From NCBI RefSeq assembly GCF_025949695.1, contig NZ_JAPDFL010000001.1, positions 3,227,501 to 3,291,500 on the forward strand: 64,000 bases of DNA, in the 5' to 3' direction. The translations under genes were made by a program, and so were the position numbers. Origin of the DNA: Pararhodobacter zhoushanensis (GTDB taxonomy: Bacteria > Pseudomonadota > Alphaproteobacteria > Rhodobacterales > Rhodobacteraceae). The notes below the pieces were generated by a model. It ran no database searches and was not told where the DNA came from. It saw only the letters and a list, made by a program, of their open reading frames with translations. Positions 43,674 through 53,847 of this stretch are shown here, one piece after another. Numbering within the stretch: the stretch's first letter is position 1; each line of letters starts with the position of its first letter.

Positions 43674-45323
43674 GTGGCGAGAAACATTCTGTGGATCATG
43701 TGCGACCAGCTCAGGTTCGACTACCTGGGCTGCGCCGGGCATCCGACCCTGAAAACGCCCCATATCGACGCGCTCGCCGCGCGGGGCGTGCGCTTCACCA
43801 ACGCCTATGTGCAATCCACGATCTGCGGCCCCTCGCGCATGTCGGCCTATACCGGCCGCTATGTGCGCTCGCATGGGTCGACCTATAACGGCGTGCCGCT
43901 GCGGGTGGGCGAACCGATGCTGGGCGACCATCTGCGCGAGGCGGGGATGGACTGCGTGTTGCTGGGCAAGACGCATATGATCCCCGATACCGACGGCATG
44001 GCGCGGCTGGGGATCGAGGCGGACTCCCTGATCGGCGTGCGCAACGCGGAATGTGGTTTTGACCCGTTCGACCGCCACGACGGCCTGCACCCGTCAGAGC
44101 ATCCCGGCGGCGGTGGCGAGGCCTATCAGGCCTATCTGCGGGCCAAGGGCTATGAGGGCGACAACCTGTGGGAAGAATGGACCAACAGCGCCGACGGCCC
44201 GGCGGGCGAACGGCTTAACGGCTGGCTCTGGGCGCATTCCGACAAACCGGCGCGGGTTGCCGAAGAGGATTCCGAAACCGCCTATCTGACCGACCGGGCA
44301 ATGGCGTTCATCGACAGCGCCATCGCCAAGGGGAAACCCTGGTGCGCGCATCTGAGCTATATCAAGCCGCACTGGCCCTATTTGGCCCCTGCCCCGTATC
44401 ACAACCTCTATGGCGCCGAGGATCTGCTCGCCCCCGTCCGCAGCGAGTCCGAGCTGGCCGACCCGCACCCGCTCTACGAGGCCTTCACGCAAGAGCGCCA
44501 CGCCCTCACCCTGTGCCGTGAGGGCGGACGCGAGCGTGTGATCCCGGCCTATATGGGCCTGATCCAGCAAATCGACGACCACCTCGGGCGGCTCTTTGCC
44601 TTTCTAAAGGACCGCGGCATCGCGGATCAGACGGTGATCGCCTTTACCTCGGACCATGGCGATTACCTCGGTGACCATTGGCTGGGCGAAAAATACCTCT
44701 TTCACGACGCCTCGGTCAAAGTGCCGCTGATCCTGTACGATCCCGCGCCTGAGGCCGATGCCACGCGGGGCACGACCTCGGACGCGCTGGTCGAGATGAT
44801 CGACATGGCACCGACGTTTCTGGATCTGGCAGGCGCGCCACCCAAGCCGCATGTGCTGGAAGGTCACTCGCTGCTGCCGTTGCTGCACGACCCCAAGGCC
44901 GTGCTTGCGCGTGACTATGTGTTCTCGGAATACGACTTTGCCGCCGATCAGGTGCGCATAAAATTGGGCACCAGCGTGCAGGAGAGCCGGCTGACCATGG
45001 TCTTTGACGGCCGCTGGAAGATGATCGACTGCCGGGCGTTGCCGCCGATGCTGTTCGACCTCGAAAGCGACCCCGATGAGCTGTTCGATCTGGGCCGGGA
45101 ACCCGGCTATGGCATGATCCGGGCCCGCCTCTTTGACGCGATCCGACGCTGGTATCACGACGGCCGCAACCGGATCAGCTGCGCGGATACCGATTTTACC
45201 CAAGCCGATGATCTGCTGCGGATCGGGGCCGATCCGGTGCTCAAACAGGGCGTTGTCATCGGGTATTGGGACGAAGCCGAGCTTGCCACCGCGCAGGCGT
45301 TGTTTGCCCGGGCGGGTGGCTGA
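43674..45323 (+). CDS. Sulfatase / phosphonate monoester hydrolase family protein
   Basis: 549 residues. The nucleophile Cys51 lies in CGPSRMSAYTGR, matching the C-x-P-S-R signature converted to formylglycine. Metal ligands are recognisable in IMCDQLRFDYLG (first Asp pair) and FTSDHGDYLGDHWLGEK. No signal peptide is seen, so it should be cytoplasmic, as for choline sulfatase and phosphonate hydrolases. GTG 43674 with GGAGA upstream is preferred over the in-frame TTG at 43656. It sits 64 bases after the TRAP genes and probably desulfates (or dephosphonates) the imported compound. A formylglycine-generating enzyme must be encoded elsewhere. Confidence 0.88.
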   Translation: MARNILWIMCDQLRFDYLGCAGHPTLKTPHIDALAARGVRFTNAYVQSTICGPSRMSAYTGRYVRSHGSTYNGVPLRVGEPMLGDHLREAGMDCVLLGKTHMIPDTDGMARLGIEADSLIGVRNAECGFDPFDRHDGLHPSEHPGGGGEAYQAYLRAKGYEGDNLWEEWTNSADGPAGERLNGWLWAHSDKPARVAEEDSETAYLTDRAMAFIDSAIAKGKPWCAHLSYIKPHWPYLAPAPYHNLYGAEDLLAPVRSESELADPHPLYEAFTQERHALTLCREGGRERVIPAYMGLIQQIDDHLGRLFAFLKDRGIADQTVIAFTSDHGDYLGDHWLGEKYLFHDASVKVPLILYDPAPEADATRGTTSDALVEMIDMAPTFLDLAGAPPKPHVLEGHSLLPLLHDPKAVLARDYVFSEYDFAADQVRIKLGTSVQESRLTMVFDGRWKMIDCRALPPMLFDLESDPDELFDLGREPGYGMIRARLFDAIRRWYHDGRNRISCADTDFTQADDLLRIGADPVLKQGVVIGYWDEAELATAQALFARAGG

Positions 45324-45461
45324 ACCAAGGTCAGGACACGCACAAAGCCTGCCCAAGGTGCCGCCGGATCAACATCGCGTCGTTTAGCCTAACGCCCGCG
45401 ACACCGCCCTGCCCTGCGCCGTTGCGACCAGACGCGGCCCTCAACTGATCGAAAAGACGCA

Positions 45462-45482
45462 GATCCGCCCGTCAGGCGGATC
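45462..45482. terminator. Hairpin between sulfatase and sensor kinase genes
   Basis: Stem GATCCGCC/GGCGGATC with a five-base loop, 139 bases past the sulfatase stop. It has no T run, so a terminator role is tentative. Confidence 0.4.
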
Positions 45483-45572
45483 GCGGTCCTGTCTTATGCA
45501 AAAAATAGCATTGAACTGACCGGTCCGCAGGGTCATTGTGAGATCAAGGTCAAGACAGTCAGGGAGTGTCGG

Positions 45573-48002
45573 TTGCAGCGTTTCCTCCGTGTAACCAATA
45601 TTCCAGCCGCAATTTCCCTTGCGGTCGTCGTGCTGATCTGGACCTTTGCCGAGCTGCAAAACCGCCACGTCTACCAAGAAAGCCTTCGCCATGAAGTTCT
45701 GGGCAGCGCCAGCGTGGTGCGCGCGCAGATCGAGGGCACACTGTCGTCCAACATCCAGCTGGTGCGCGGCCTTATCGCCACGCTGATCACCGAACCGGAC
45801 ATGAGCGCCGAGCGTTTCGCCGCGCTTTCCACCGGGCTGATGAGCCAGAACTCGTTGCTGCGCAATCTGGCCGCCGCGCCCGATATGGTGATCCGCTACG
45901 TCTATCCGCTTGAGGGAAACGCAGCGGCGCTGGGTCTGAGCTACCTTGACACCCCCGAGCAACGTGAGGGGGCCATTCTGGCGCGCGACAGCGGCGGTCT
46001 GGTGGTGGCCGGACCCGTCGCGCTGGTGCAAGGCGGTTCCGGCTTTATCGGTCGCTTTCCGGTGTTTATCCCCGACGGCACAGAACAGGGCCAGTTCTGG
46101 GGGCTGGTGTCAGCGGTGATTGATGCGGATCGGTTTTACGCGGAAGTCGGTCTGAACGATGACACCCTCTCGATTGAGCTGGCCTTGAGCGGCCATGTGG
46201 GACAGGGCTCGCAGGACGCGGTCTTCTTTGGCGACGCCGCGATCCTTGAAAACGACCCCGTACAGGTGCTTGTCAATCTGCCGTTCGGCACCTGGGAGAT
46301 CTCGGCGATCCCGCGCGGCGGCTGGCGCGATACGCCATCGAATGCCTGGGGCCTGCGCCTGTGGCTGCTGCTCGGCGCGATGCTGATCGTCATTCCCAGC
46401 CTGATCATGGGGCGGTTGCTGGACGAGCGGGCAAGCAATGTGAAACGCTTGCACGTTGCCCTTCGGCGGCGCGGCGAGGCACACAGCCGCTACCAAAGCG
46501 TCTCACGCGTGAGCCGGACTTTCGTGTGGGAACAGGATGCCGAACGGGGGCTGACCTATCTGTCGAGCAGCTATCAGCATATTACCGGCCAGCACCGCCA
46601 GTCGCTGTTGGGTCACGGGCTTCAGGATCTGGCGAAGAACAGCCCGCATTTCGAGCCAAGGCCCGACTGGGCGGCGCTGGCGGCGCGCATGAGCGCAGAG
46701 GAAGACTTCAGCGATTTCGTCTGCCTTGCCGCCACGGCGGACGGCAGCGAGGTCTGGCTGCAGTTGTCAGGCAGCCCGGTCTTTGACGAAGCGGGCGTCC
46801 TGCGCGGGTATCGCGGCGCGGGAATGGATATCACCACCGCGCAGCGCGCGCGTCAGGCCGCCGACGATTCCAGCCGCGCCAAGTCGATTTTTCTGGCCAA
46901 CATGAGCCATGAGATCCGCACGCCGTTGAACGGGGTGCTGGGCATGGCGCAAGTGCTTGAAAGCCTTGTCACCGATCCTGACCAACGGGCCATGGTGACA
47001 ACGATCCGTGAAAGCGGCCAGAGCCTGCACAATATCCTGAACGATATTCTGGATCTCTCAAAGATCGAGGCAGACAAGCTCGAGCTGGAAAACAACCCCT
47101 TCCAGCCGGAATCGACGCTGCAGCGCATCGTTAATCTGCATCAGCTTGGTGCCGAGGAAAAGGGATTGCAGCTGACCACCCACGGCCTGACCCGGCAGGG
47201 CCCGGCACGACGCGGCGACACCCATCGCTTTGCGCAGATCCTGCACAATCTGATCGGCAACGCGGTCAAGTTCACCGAGTCCGGTCAGGTCAGCGTCGAC
47301 ATGTCGAACCGGCCGGGCGAGGCCCTGACGGTGCAGATCACCGATACCGGCCCGGGCATGACGGACGAGGCGCTGAACCGGCTCTTTGACGCTTTCGTTC
47401 AGGGCGACGGCTCGGTCGCGCGGCGGCATGGCGGAACCGGCTTGGGCATGTCCATCGTGCAACGGCTGATCCAGTTGATGCAGGGCGAAATCGACGTGCA
47501 ATCCTCCCCCGGCAAGGGCACCACGATCCTGATCACGCTGCCTTTGCCGGAACATGACATGGTCCGTAAGGCCGAGATCGAAAGCGGCGTCGTGCTGAAC
47601 CTCAGCGGGCTGCGCCTGCTGACGGCGGATGACAACGCCACCAACCGGCGCGTTCTGGAGGCCATGCTGCGTGGCACGGGGATCGTTTTGACGCTTGTCG
47701 AGGATGGCCAGCAAGCGATCGACGCCTGGCGCGCGAGCGACTTCGACGTGCTGATGCTCGATATTTCGATGCCGGTGGTGGGCGGGATCGCCGCGCTGAA
47801 CCAGATCGCCCAGGAGGCTGCCTTAACCGGGCGCCCTATGCCGCCGGCAATTGCCTTTACCGCGAATGTCATGGCGCATCAGATCACCGAATATCTGAAC
47901 GAGGGTTTTGTCAGCTGTGTCGGCAAGCCGTTGAACAGAGCCTTGCTGCTTGATGCACTCAAGATGGCGAGCCAGCACCAGAACACGCCGCCGACGCCGT
48001 AA
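45573..48002 (+). CDS. Hybrid sensor histidine kinase with CHASE and PAS domains
   Basis: 809 residues. Membrane helix about 10-28, a periplasmic CHASE domain (about 35-250), second helix about 265-285, a PAS domain (about 310-425), HisKA with phosphoacceptor His446 in MSHEIRTPLNG, HATPase (about 540-660; HNLIGNAVKF, GTGLGMSIV) and a C-terminal receiver with Asp730 in MLDISMP. The only plausible start is TTG 45573, with AGGGAG upstream. No Hpt domain is present, so a separate phosphotransfer protein is needed. CHASE domains sense small extracellular ligands. Confidence 0.92.
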   Translation: MQRFLRVTNIPAAISLAVVVLIWTFAELQNRHVYQESLRHEVLGSASVVRAQIEGTLSSNIQLVRGLIATLITEPDMSAERFAALSTGLMSQNSLLRNLAAAPDMVIRYVYPLEGNAAALGLSYLDTPEQREGAILARDSGGLVVAGPVALVQGGSGFIGRFPVFIPDGTEQGQFWGLVSAVIDADRFYAEVGLNDDTLSIELALSGHVGQGSQDAVFFGDAAILENDPVQVLVNLPFGTWEISAIPRGGWRDTPSNAWGLRLWLLLGAMLIVIPSLIMGRLLDERASNVKRLHVALRRRGEAHSRYQSVSRVSRTFVWEQDAERGLTYLSSSYQHITGQHRQSLLGHGLQDLAKNSPHFEPRPDWAALAARMSAEEDFSDFVCLAATADGSEVWLQLSGSPVFDEAGVLRGYRGAGMDITTAQRARQAADDSSRAKSIFLANMSHEIRTPLNGVLGMAQVLESLVTDPDQRAMVTTIRESGQSLHNILNDILDLSKIEADKLELENNPFQPESTLQRIVNLHQLGAEEKGLQLTTHGLTRQGPARRGDTHRFAQILHNLIGNAVKFTESGQVSVDMSNRPGEALTVQITDTGPGMTDEALNRLFDAFVQGDGSVARRHGGTGLGMSIVQRLIQLMQGEIDVQSSPGKGTTILITLPLPEHDMVRKAEIESGVVLNLSGLRLLTADDNATNRRVLEAMLRGTGIVLTLVEDGQQAIDAWRASDFDVLMLDISMPVVGGIAALNQIAQEAALTGRPMPPAIAFTANVMAHQITEYLNEGFVSCVGKPLNRALLLDALKMASQHQNTPPTP

Positions 48003-48298
48003 ACCTGCAGCCTCGCCACGGTGGCCGACCTGCGACGTGACATCGTGGTAAATCGCGGGCACACAGAGCAGAGGCCCAACCAGCAAGCAGCAGTAAGCCG
48101 CTGTTCTTCCTTATCTTTTATGCGCGTCACGGCCAATGCGCCGTTGCGCCGCCCGACCTGAGCACAAACGCCGCGGGTCGATTCTTCCTGAACAAAGCGT
48201 CAAGTTTCACTGGAAAAAGACACAATCCCCTCGTACCAGACCCGCAGCGGCGTCCAACTCCTGTGGGCAAGCGTGACTGTGATCGGAAGGTAAGGGCG
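48003..48298. other. Intergenic region without a supported gene
   Basis: About 300 bases between the first kinase and the GrlR-like gene. Contains AT-rich stretches near 48105-48120 and 48180-48215 that could hold the promoter of the small gene. Nothing else recognised. Confidence 0.4.
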
Positions 48299-48634
48299 AT
48301 GGAAGGCATCTACGCGGTATATTTTACCGGCTCTGGGGGCGTTGGCCTTGCCGTTCTGGTCCTGATGGACGGTATTGTCACCGGATCTGACGAAATGGGC
48401 GGCTCGCTGGACGGCACGTATTCGGTCAGCGACAGCGGTCGGGTGTCGGTAACTGTGGTGTTGAAAACCTCGCCGGGAACCACGCTGGCGACGGGTCAAA
48501 CCATGTCGTCGATGCACACCCAGACGATCAAGATCGACCTGCCCGCAGACTTCGCCAACGGCCAGTCGATCAACATGCAAACGCCGCTGGGTCCGCTGAC
48601 CGCCAGTTTCAAGAAACTGCGCGCAATGCGGTAA
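48299..48634 (+). CDS. GrlR-fold small regulatory protein
   Basis: 111 residues. The pattern MEGIYAVYFTGSGGVGLAVLVLMDG, here in pieces EGIYAVYF, GVGLAVLVL and GSDEMGGSLDGTYSV, matches the GrlR family (beta-barrel of LEE negative regulator GrlR). Outside enteropathogens the role is not known; no type III secretion genes are in this window. ATG 48299 is preceded by GGAAGGTAAGGGCG. It lies between two convergent hybrid kinase genes, 13 bases from the stop of the second, and may modulate one of them (inference). Confidence 0.75.
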   Translation: MEGIYAVYFTGSGGVGLAVLVLMDGIVTGSDEMGGSLDGTYSVSDSGRVSVTVVLKTSPGTTLATGQTMSSMHTQTIKIDLPADFANGQSINMQTPLGPLTASFKKLRAMR

Positions 48635-48647
48635 TGCCGGTTCCGCC

Positions 48648-50522
48648 TTACAAGGTAATGACCGAGGCTCTGGGCTCCGGCTGAACCACGTGATCAGGCT
48701 GGTCGACCCCGCCCTGCATTTCGATCTGACAGGCGCGCAGCACCGCCTGCAGCGCATCGCGCCGGATCGGTTTGGGCAGATGGGCGTCAAAGCCTGACGA
48801 CAGATAATACGCCAGATCCGGCGCCATCACATTCGCCGTGGCCGCGACCGCAAAGGCGCGTAGACGGCTTTCATCCTTCTCGATCTCGCGCAGCTGGTGC
48901 AGGGTCTCGATGCCCGAGAATCCAGGCATCGAGATGTCGAGCAGGTAGAGATCGAACGCCTCGGCCTTTGCCGCCCGGACTGCCGCATGGCCATCTTCAA
49001 CCGTGTGCGGCTCAAGCCCCAGCTGGCGCAGCATTTTGCTGAGCACCATCAGATTGCCCCGGCTGTCATCGGCGCACAGCACCCGCAGCGACGAGAAATC
49101 AACGACGGGCGGTGGCGCGACTTCGACCGGGGCCTCGACGGCCCCGGCCTCGACGCGTTCCAAGGGCAGCTGGATGGAAAAGCGCGTCCCCTCGCCCGGG
49201 TTGCTGACCACGGTGATTGCACCGCCCATCAGCGTCACCAGCCGGTGCACGATCGCCATGCCCAGCCCGGTGCCCCCAAAGCGCCGGGTGATGCCTTCAT
49301 CGGCCTGCGTGAATTCGTCAAACATGGCCGCGATCTGCGCTTCGGTCATGCCGATGCCGGTGTCTTCCACGACCAGCAGCACCTGCTCACCGACGCTGGC
49401 CGACACCTTGACGCTGCCGGTCTGGGTGAATTTGACAGCATTCCCCACCACATTGTGCAGAATCTGGTTAACGCGGTGCGGATCGCCCAGCCATTGCCCG
49501 GCAACCTCGGGCTGGGTGTCGATCACCAGCGCCAGACCACGCTCACGGCATTTCGCGCTGTGGCTGGCCTCGATCTGGCGCAGCAGCGTGTCGATGCCAA
49601 AGGCGCGCTGTTCGATGGTGACCGCGTTCGCCTCAAGCTTGGAGACATCGAGAATATCGTTCAGAATGTGGATCAGCAGATCGCCCGAGGTCTGGATATG
49701 CCCGACCATCTCGCGCGCTTCGTCGTGCTTGACCATGCCTTCCAGCACATCGGCCATCCCCAGAACCGAATTCAGCGGCGTGCGGATCTCATGGCTCATA
49801 TGGGCCAGGAAACGCGCCCGGGCGCGGGCCAGTTCCTCGGCCCGCTGGCGTTCGACGTCCAGCGTCATGTTCAGACGCGCCGCCCGCAACGCGATCAGGC
49901 CAAAGGCCCATTGCAGCGACGAATAGGCAAAGATGAACGCGTTCAGGGCGGTGATCGTCAGGACAGCGAAGGTCGAGCTGTGGAGTGCAATCATGACCAG
50001 TCGCAGGAAAAACCCGGCGGAGATGGCAAAGAACGGCACGCTGACCAGAAGGCCCAGCTCACGCCCATAGCGTTTGGCCGCCCGCAGAACGATGATCCCC
50101 ATCGCCAGCGCGACGGAACCGTTGATGATCGAGGTTCCGGCAAACAACTGCGTCAAGCCCGGAACGGTGAGCACCGTCACCCATTGCAACGCGATCCCCG
50201 CCGCACCGATGATGCCGAACACGGCATAGTAAGGCCGCTGACCAAGACTTTTGTGCATGGCAAAATAGCCAAACAGAAATCCCAGATACGCCCCTGCCAT
50301 GGTAATGCAGGCGAGCAGCCGCAACGGAGCCACTTGGGTAAAGAGCAAGGCAAGCGCCCCGACCAGCAACGCCGAATTGGCCGCGATCATCCAGGCGGCG
50401 CCGTTTTCCAGATCCGAATCCACAATCCGGCTGCGGCGGGCCAGCAGGCAGATCAGCAGTGAGAACACCACCATGATGGCCGCGATCAGGACAACGACGC
50501 TGATATCAACTGTGGTGTTCAA
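48648..50522 (-). CDS. Hybrid sensor histidine kinase with multipass membrane input domain
   Basis: 624 residues. Residues about 1-215 contain around seven transmembrane helices and no large periplasmic loop, so it may sense a membrane-borne or intramembrane signal. HisKA follows with MSHEIRTPLNS (phosphoacceptor near residue 243), then HATPase with HNVVGNAVKF and GTGLGMAIV, and a C-terminal receiver with LLDISMP. No Hpt domain. It converges on the GrlR-like gene and shares kinase and receiver architecture with the upstream kinase, suggesting duplication with swapped input domains. Confidence 0.92.
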   Translation of the reverse strand: MNTTVDISVVVLIAAIMVVFSLLICLLARRSRIVDSDLENGAAWMIAANSALLVGALALLFTQVAPLRLLACITMAGAYLGFLFGYFAMHKSLGQRPYYAVFGIIGAAGIALQWVTVLTVPGLTQLFAGTSIINGSVALAMGIIVLRAAKRYGRELGLLVSVPFFAISAGFFLRLVMIALHSSTFAVLTITALNAFIFAYSSLQWAFGLIALRAARLNMTLDVERQRAEELARARARFLAHMSHEIRTPLNSVLGMADVLEGMVKHDEAREMVGHIQTSGDLLIHILNDILDVSKLEANAVTIEQRAFGIDTLLRQIEASHSAKCRERGLALVIDTQPEVAGQWLGDPHRVNQILHNVVGNAVKFTQTGSVKVSASVGEQVLLVVEDTGIGMTEAQIAAMFDEFTQADEGITRRFGGTGLGMAIVHRLVTLMGGAITVVSNPGEGTRFSIQLPLERVEAGAVEAPVEVAPPPVVDFSSLRVLCADDSRGNLMVLSKMLRQLGLEPHTVEDGHAAVRAAKAEAFDLYLLDISMPGFSGIETLHQLREIEKDESRLRAFAVAATANVMAPDLAYYLSSGFDAHLPKPIRRDALQAVLRACQIEMQGGVDQPDHVVQPEPRASVITL

Positions 50523-51352
50523 ACAAGTTCCCTCGTTGAGTCATAAGTGACCCTTGAAACGCCTGACTCTCGGACCCATTGCATCAGGAAACCAGAACAG
50601 AAGCTCTGGCCCTGAACGATCGAAGAAAAACTGTCGTCTAAAAAACAAGCACAAACGTCCAAGCGCGCCACCAAAATGGTAACGACTTTTCGCGGCTCTC
50701 ACACTAGGACCGCAAGGCCGCTGCCAAAGATGAGCCTGCGGTACAAAATCGACGCAAACAGATGCACAGGGTTGCCGGAATTGTCGCCATATTCAAGGGT
50801 ATTCTATTGTTAACTGCCTGCAGTGTGCCGTTCCGGCACCCGTGCCCGAGACCGCTTTGGGACGAAAGCCGAACCGGCGCTCGAAACCAAAAATCTCGAC
50901 GCGACAGCCGACCCTTTGTCCAGACTCCGATTTTGAAGCTTTTTTGCGAACGCAGCATTGTGTTAATTTCTCAGCAATCCTTGCGGATTTCGTTCGATGA
51001 ATGATCGCCCTTTAAGACCAAGGCGCCCTCGGGCAGCTCTTGTGCGGTAGCTATTACCCCTGACCCCAGCTTGAAACCTGCACGGCAGGGTGTTTCGGCC
51101 ATTCCAATGGTCGCGGACGCGCCGCCATGCAGCTGCGTTATTCCCTCACCCCGTCCCTGACCGCGGCCCGCGCCTTCGCGCGCCTGAGCCATGACCGGGC
51201 CTGACGGATCATCTTTTCCCACAGCGTCCAAGGCACCCGGTGCCTGCCCCCCCAAGCGGCAAGACCCCCATGGGCAACGCCGCACTGCAAAGCCATGGGC
51301 AAATTTTAGCCATGGCGCTCAATATCTTAACCCAAAGCGTGGTGCTCCTCCT
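50523..51352. other. Long intergenic region before the polysaccharide cluster
   Basis: About 830 bases without a supported gene; open frames have no family resemblance. The part 50523-50720 and 50780-51000 is less GC-rich. It must hold the kinase promoter (left) and the promoter of the polysaccharide operon (right). No clear operator or riboswitch was recognised. Confidence 0.5.
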
Positions 51353-52657
51353 ATGAAAATTGCCATGATCGGCACTGGTTACGTAGGCCTTGTGTCTGGT
51401 GTGTGCTTCTCGGACTTTGGTCACGAAGTCATTTGCGTCGACAAAGACCCTGCCAAACTGGCCAAACTGAAGGCAGGCCAGGTTCCGATCTACGAACCGG
51501 GACTTGATGACCTGATGGCCAAGAACGTCGCTGCCGGGCGGCTGACCTTTTCGGATAGCCTCGCCACGGCCGTCGACGGTGCCGATGCAGTGTTCATCGC
51601 CGTCGGCACGCCCGCGCGCCGGGGCGACGGCCACGCCGATCTGACCTATGTGATGGCTGCGGCCAAAGAAATCGCACAGGCCTTGACCGGCTATGCGGTG
51701 GTGGTGACCAAATCGACGGTGCCCGTCGGCACCAACCGGCTGGTCAAGCAAGCGATCCTCGACGCAAACCCGCAGGCGGAATTCGACGTCGCCTCGAACC
51801 CCGAATTCCTGCGCGAAGGCGCGGCGATTGACGACTTCATGCGCCCCGACCGCGTTGTCGTCGGTGCCGAAACGAAACGCGCCGCCGAAGTGATGAGCGC
51901 GATCTACCGCCCGCTCTATCTGCGTGACTTCCCGATCATGACCACCGATCTGGAAAGCGCCGAGATGATCAAATACGCCGCCAACGCCTTTCTGGCGACC
52001 AAGATCACCTTCATCAACGAGATCGCCTCGCTGTGCGAACGCACCGGCGCGGACGTCAAGATGGTATCCAAGGGAATGGGGCTGGATGGCCGGATCGGCA
52101 GCAAGTTCCTGCACGCCGGGCCCGGCTACGGCGGCAGCTGCTTTCCCAAGGACACACAGGCGCTGGCCCGGATGGGGCAAGAGCACGGCGTGCCGATGCA
52201 GCTGACCGACATGGTGATCAAGGTCAACGACCAGATCAAACGCCGCATGATCGACAAGGTTTTCGACCTCTGTGGCGGCTCGGTCAACGGCAAGGTGATC
52301 ACCGTCCTGGGCGTGACCTTCAAGCCCAACACCGATGACATGCGCGACGCCCCCAGCTTGACCATCATTCCCGCGCTCATCGGCAACGGGGCCAAGGTTC
52401 GCGTTGTCGATCCGCAAGGCCGGCGCGAAGGCGAAGCACTGCTTCCGGGCGTGACGTGGGAAGAAGACGTCTATGCGGCCGTCAAAGGTGCCGATGCGCT
52501 CGTCCTGCTGACCGAGTGGAACGAATTCCGCGCGCTGGATCTGAACCGGATTGCGGGCGACATGAACGCGGCCGCCATGGCCGACCTGCGCAACATCTAC
52601 AACGCCAGCGACGCAAAGCTGGCCGGGTTTGAACACTACATGTCCGTCGGGCGCTGA
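51353..52657 (+). CDS. ugd: UDP-glucose 6-dehydrogenase
   Basis: 434 residues. N-terminal NAD fold MKIAMIGTGYVGLVSG, KSTVPVGT loop, central helix, and catalytic Cys263 in GYGGSCFPKD; the C-terminal UDP-binding domain has GVTFKPNTDDMRDAPS. It oxidises UDP-glucose to UDP-glucuronate. ATG 51353 begins the dinucleotide motif. It is the first gene of the surface polysaccharide cluster and feeds the epimerase directly downstream. Confidence 0.95.
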   Translation: MKIAMIGTGYVGLVSGVCFSDFGHEVICVDKDPAKLAKLKAGQVPIYEPGLDDLMAKNVAAGRLTFSDSLATAVDGADAVFIAVGTPARRGDGHADLTYVMAAAKEIAQALTGYAVVVTKSTVPVGTNRLVKQAILDANPQAEFDVASNPEFLREGAAIDDFMRPDRVVVGAETKRAAEVMSAIYRPLYLRDFPIMTTDLESAEMIKYAANAFLATKITFINEIASLCERTGADVKMVSKGMGLDGRIGSKFLHAGPGYGGSCFPKDTQALARMGQEHGVPMQLTDMVIKVNDQIKRRMIDKVFDLCGGSVNGKVITVLGVTFKPNTDDMRDAPSLTIIPALIGNGAKVRVVDPQGRREGEALLPGVTWEEDVYAAVKGADALVLLTEWNEFRALDLNRIAGDMNAAAMADLRNIYNASDAKLAGFEHYMSVGR

Positions 52658-52711
52658 GGACATGACCTTCCCCCTGCCCGCCCCTCTCTCACATAAAACG
52701 AGCGCTCCGCT

Positions 52712-53722
52712 GTGAAAAAGATCCTCATCACCGGCACCGCTGGCTTCATCGGCTTTCATCTGGCCAAACTCCTGCTTGCCGAGGGCTTTCAGGTCCAGGG
52801 CTATGACGGGATGACCGATTACTACGATGTGACGCTGAAACAGCGGCGTCATCAGATCCTGTTGCAGAACCCCAATTTCGCGATGGTCGAGGGGATGCTC
52901 GAGGATCAGGCGACCTTCGACGCGATGGCCGACGCTTTCCAGCCCGAGGTGATCGTCCACCTCGCGGCGCAAGCGGGCGTGCGCTACAGCCTTGAAAACC
53001 CCCGCGCCTATCTCGACAGCAACGTCATCGGCACGTTCAACGTGATGGAGGCCGCGCGCCGCCTGAAGGTCTCGCACCTGCTGATGGCGTCGACCTCATC
53101 GGTCTATGGGGGCAACGACGAGATGCCGTTCAAGGAAACCGAAAAGGCCGACACACAGCTGACCATCTACGCGGCGACAAAGAAGGCCAGCGAAAGCATG
53201 GGCCACGCCTATGCGCATCTCTACGATCTGCCCACAACGATGTTCCGCTTCTTCACGGTCTACGGCCCCTGGGGCCGCCCGGATCTGGCGCTGTTCAAAT
53301 TCGTCGACGCCATCCTCGATGGCCGGCCGATTGATATCTACAACAATGGCGACATGTATCGCGACTTCACCCATGTGGATGACATCGTCCGGGGCATCCG
53401 GCTGTTGATCGATGCCGTGCCCGTCCGGCCATTGGACGGCACTGTGCCCGACGGAGACAGCCTGTCAAAGGTTGCACCGTACCGTGTGGTGAATATCGGC
53501 AACTCCGACAAGGTTCGCCTGCTGGACTTCGTCGATGCGATCGAAGAAAGTCTGGGGCAGAAGGCAATCCGCAACTACATGCCCATGCAGATGGGCGATG
53601 TTCCCGCGACATGGGCGGATGCCGATCTGCTCAGCAGCTTGACCGGCTATCGCCCGAAAACCGACTTTCGGGAAGGCATTGACCGGTTTGTGACGTGGTT
53701 CCGCGAGTACTACGGAAAATAG
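52712..53722 (+). CDS. UDP-glucuronate 4-epimerase (LpsL-like)
   Basis: 336 residues, extended short-chain dehydrogenase. NAD motif [11 protein letters not shown] at the N-terminus, STSSVYG, catalytic YAATK, and [18 protein letters not shown], which is typical of UDP-glucuronate 4-epimerases. It would interconvert UDP-GlcA and UDP-GalA, using the product of the preceding gene. Start is GTG 52712. Confidence 0.9.
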   Translation: MKKILITGTAGFIGFHLAKLLLAEGFQVQGYDGMTDYYDVTLKQRRHQILLQNPNFAMVEGMLEDQATFDAMADAFQPEVIVHLAAQAGVRYSLENPRAYLDSNVIGTFNVMEAARRLKVSHLLMASTSSVYGGNDEMPFKETEKADTQLTIYAATKKASESMGHAYAHLYDLPTTMFRFFTVYGPWGRPDLALFKFVDAILDGRPIDIYNNGDMYRDFTHVDDIVRGIRLLIDAVPVRPLDGTVPDGDSLSKVAPYRVVNIGNSDKVRLLDFVDAIEESLGQKAIRNYMPMQMGDVPATWADADLLSSLTGYRPKTDFREGIDRFVTWFREYYGK

Positions 53723-53847
53723 CAAGCCTCTGGTTGCAGCAGACGGCCGATGGTACCGCGCCGTCAGTCTGCCATCAGCTCGTAACCTTTGCCCCCTTCA
53801 TCTGACAAAATCGCAGCGACCAGTTTCGCCTCGTCGGGATATTCATC

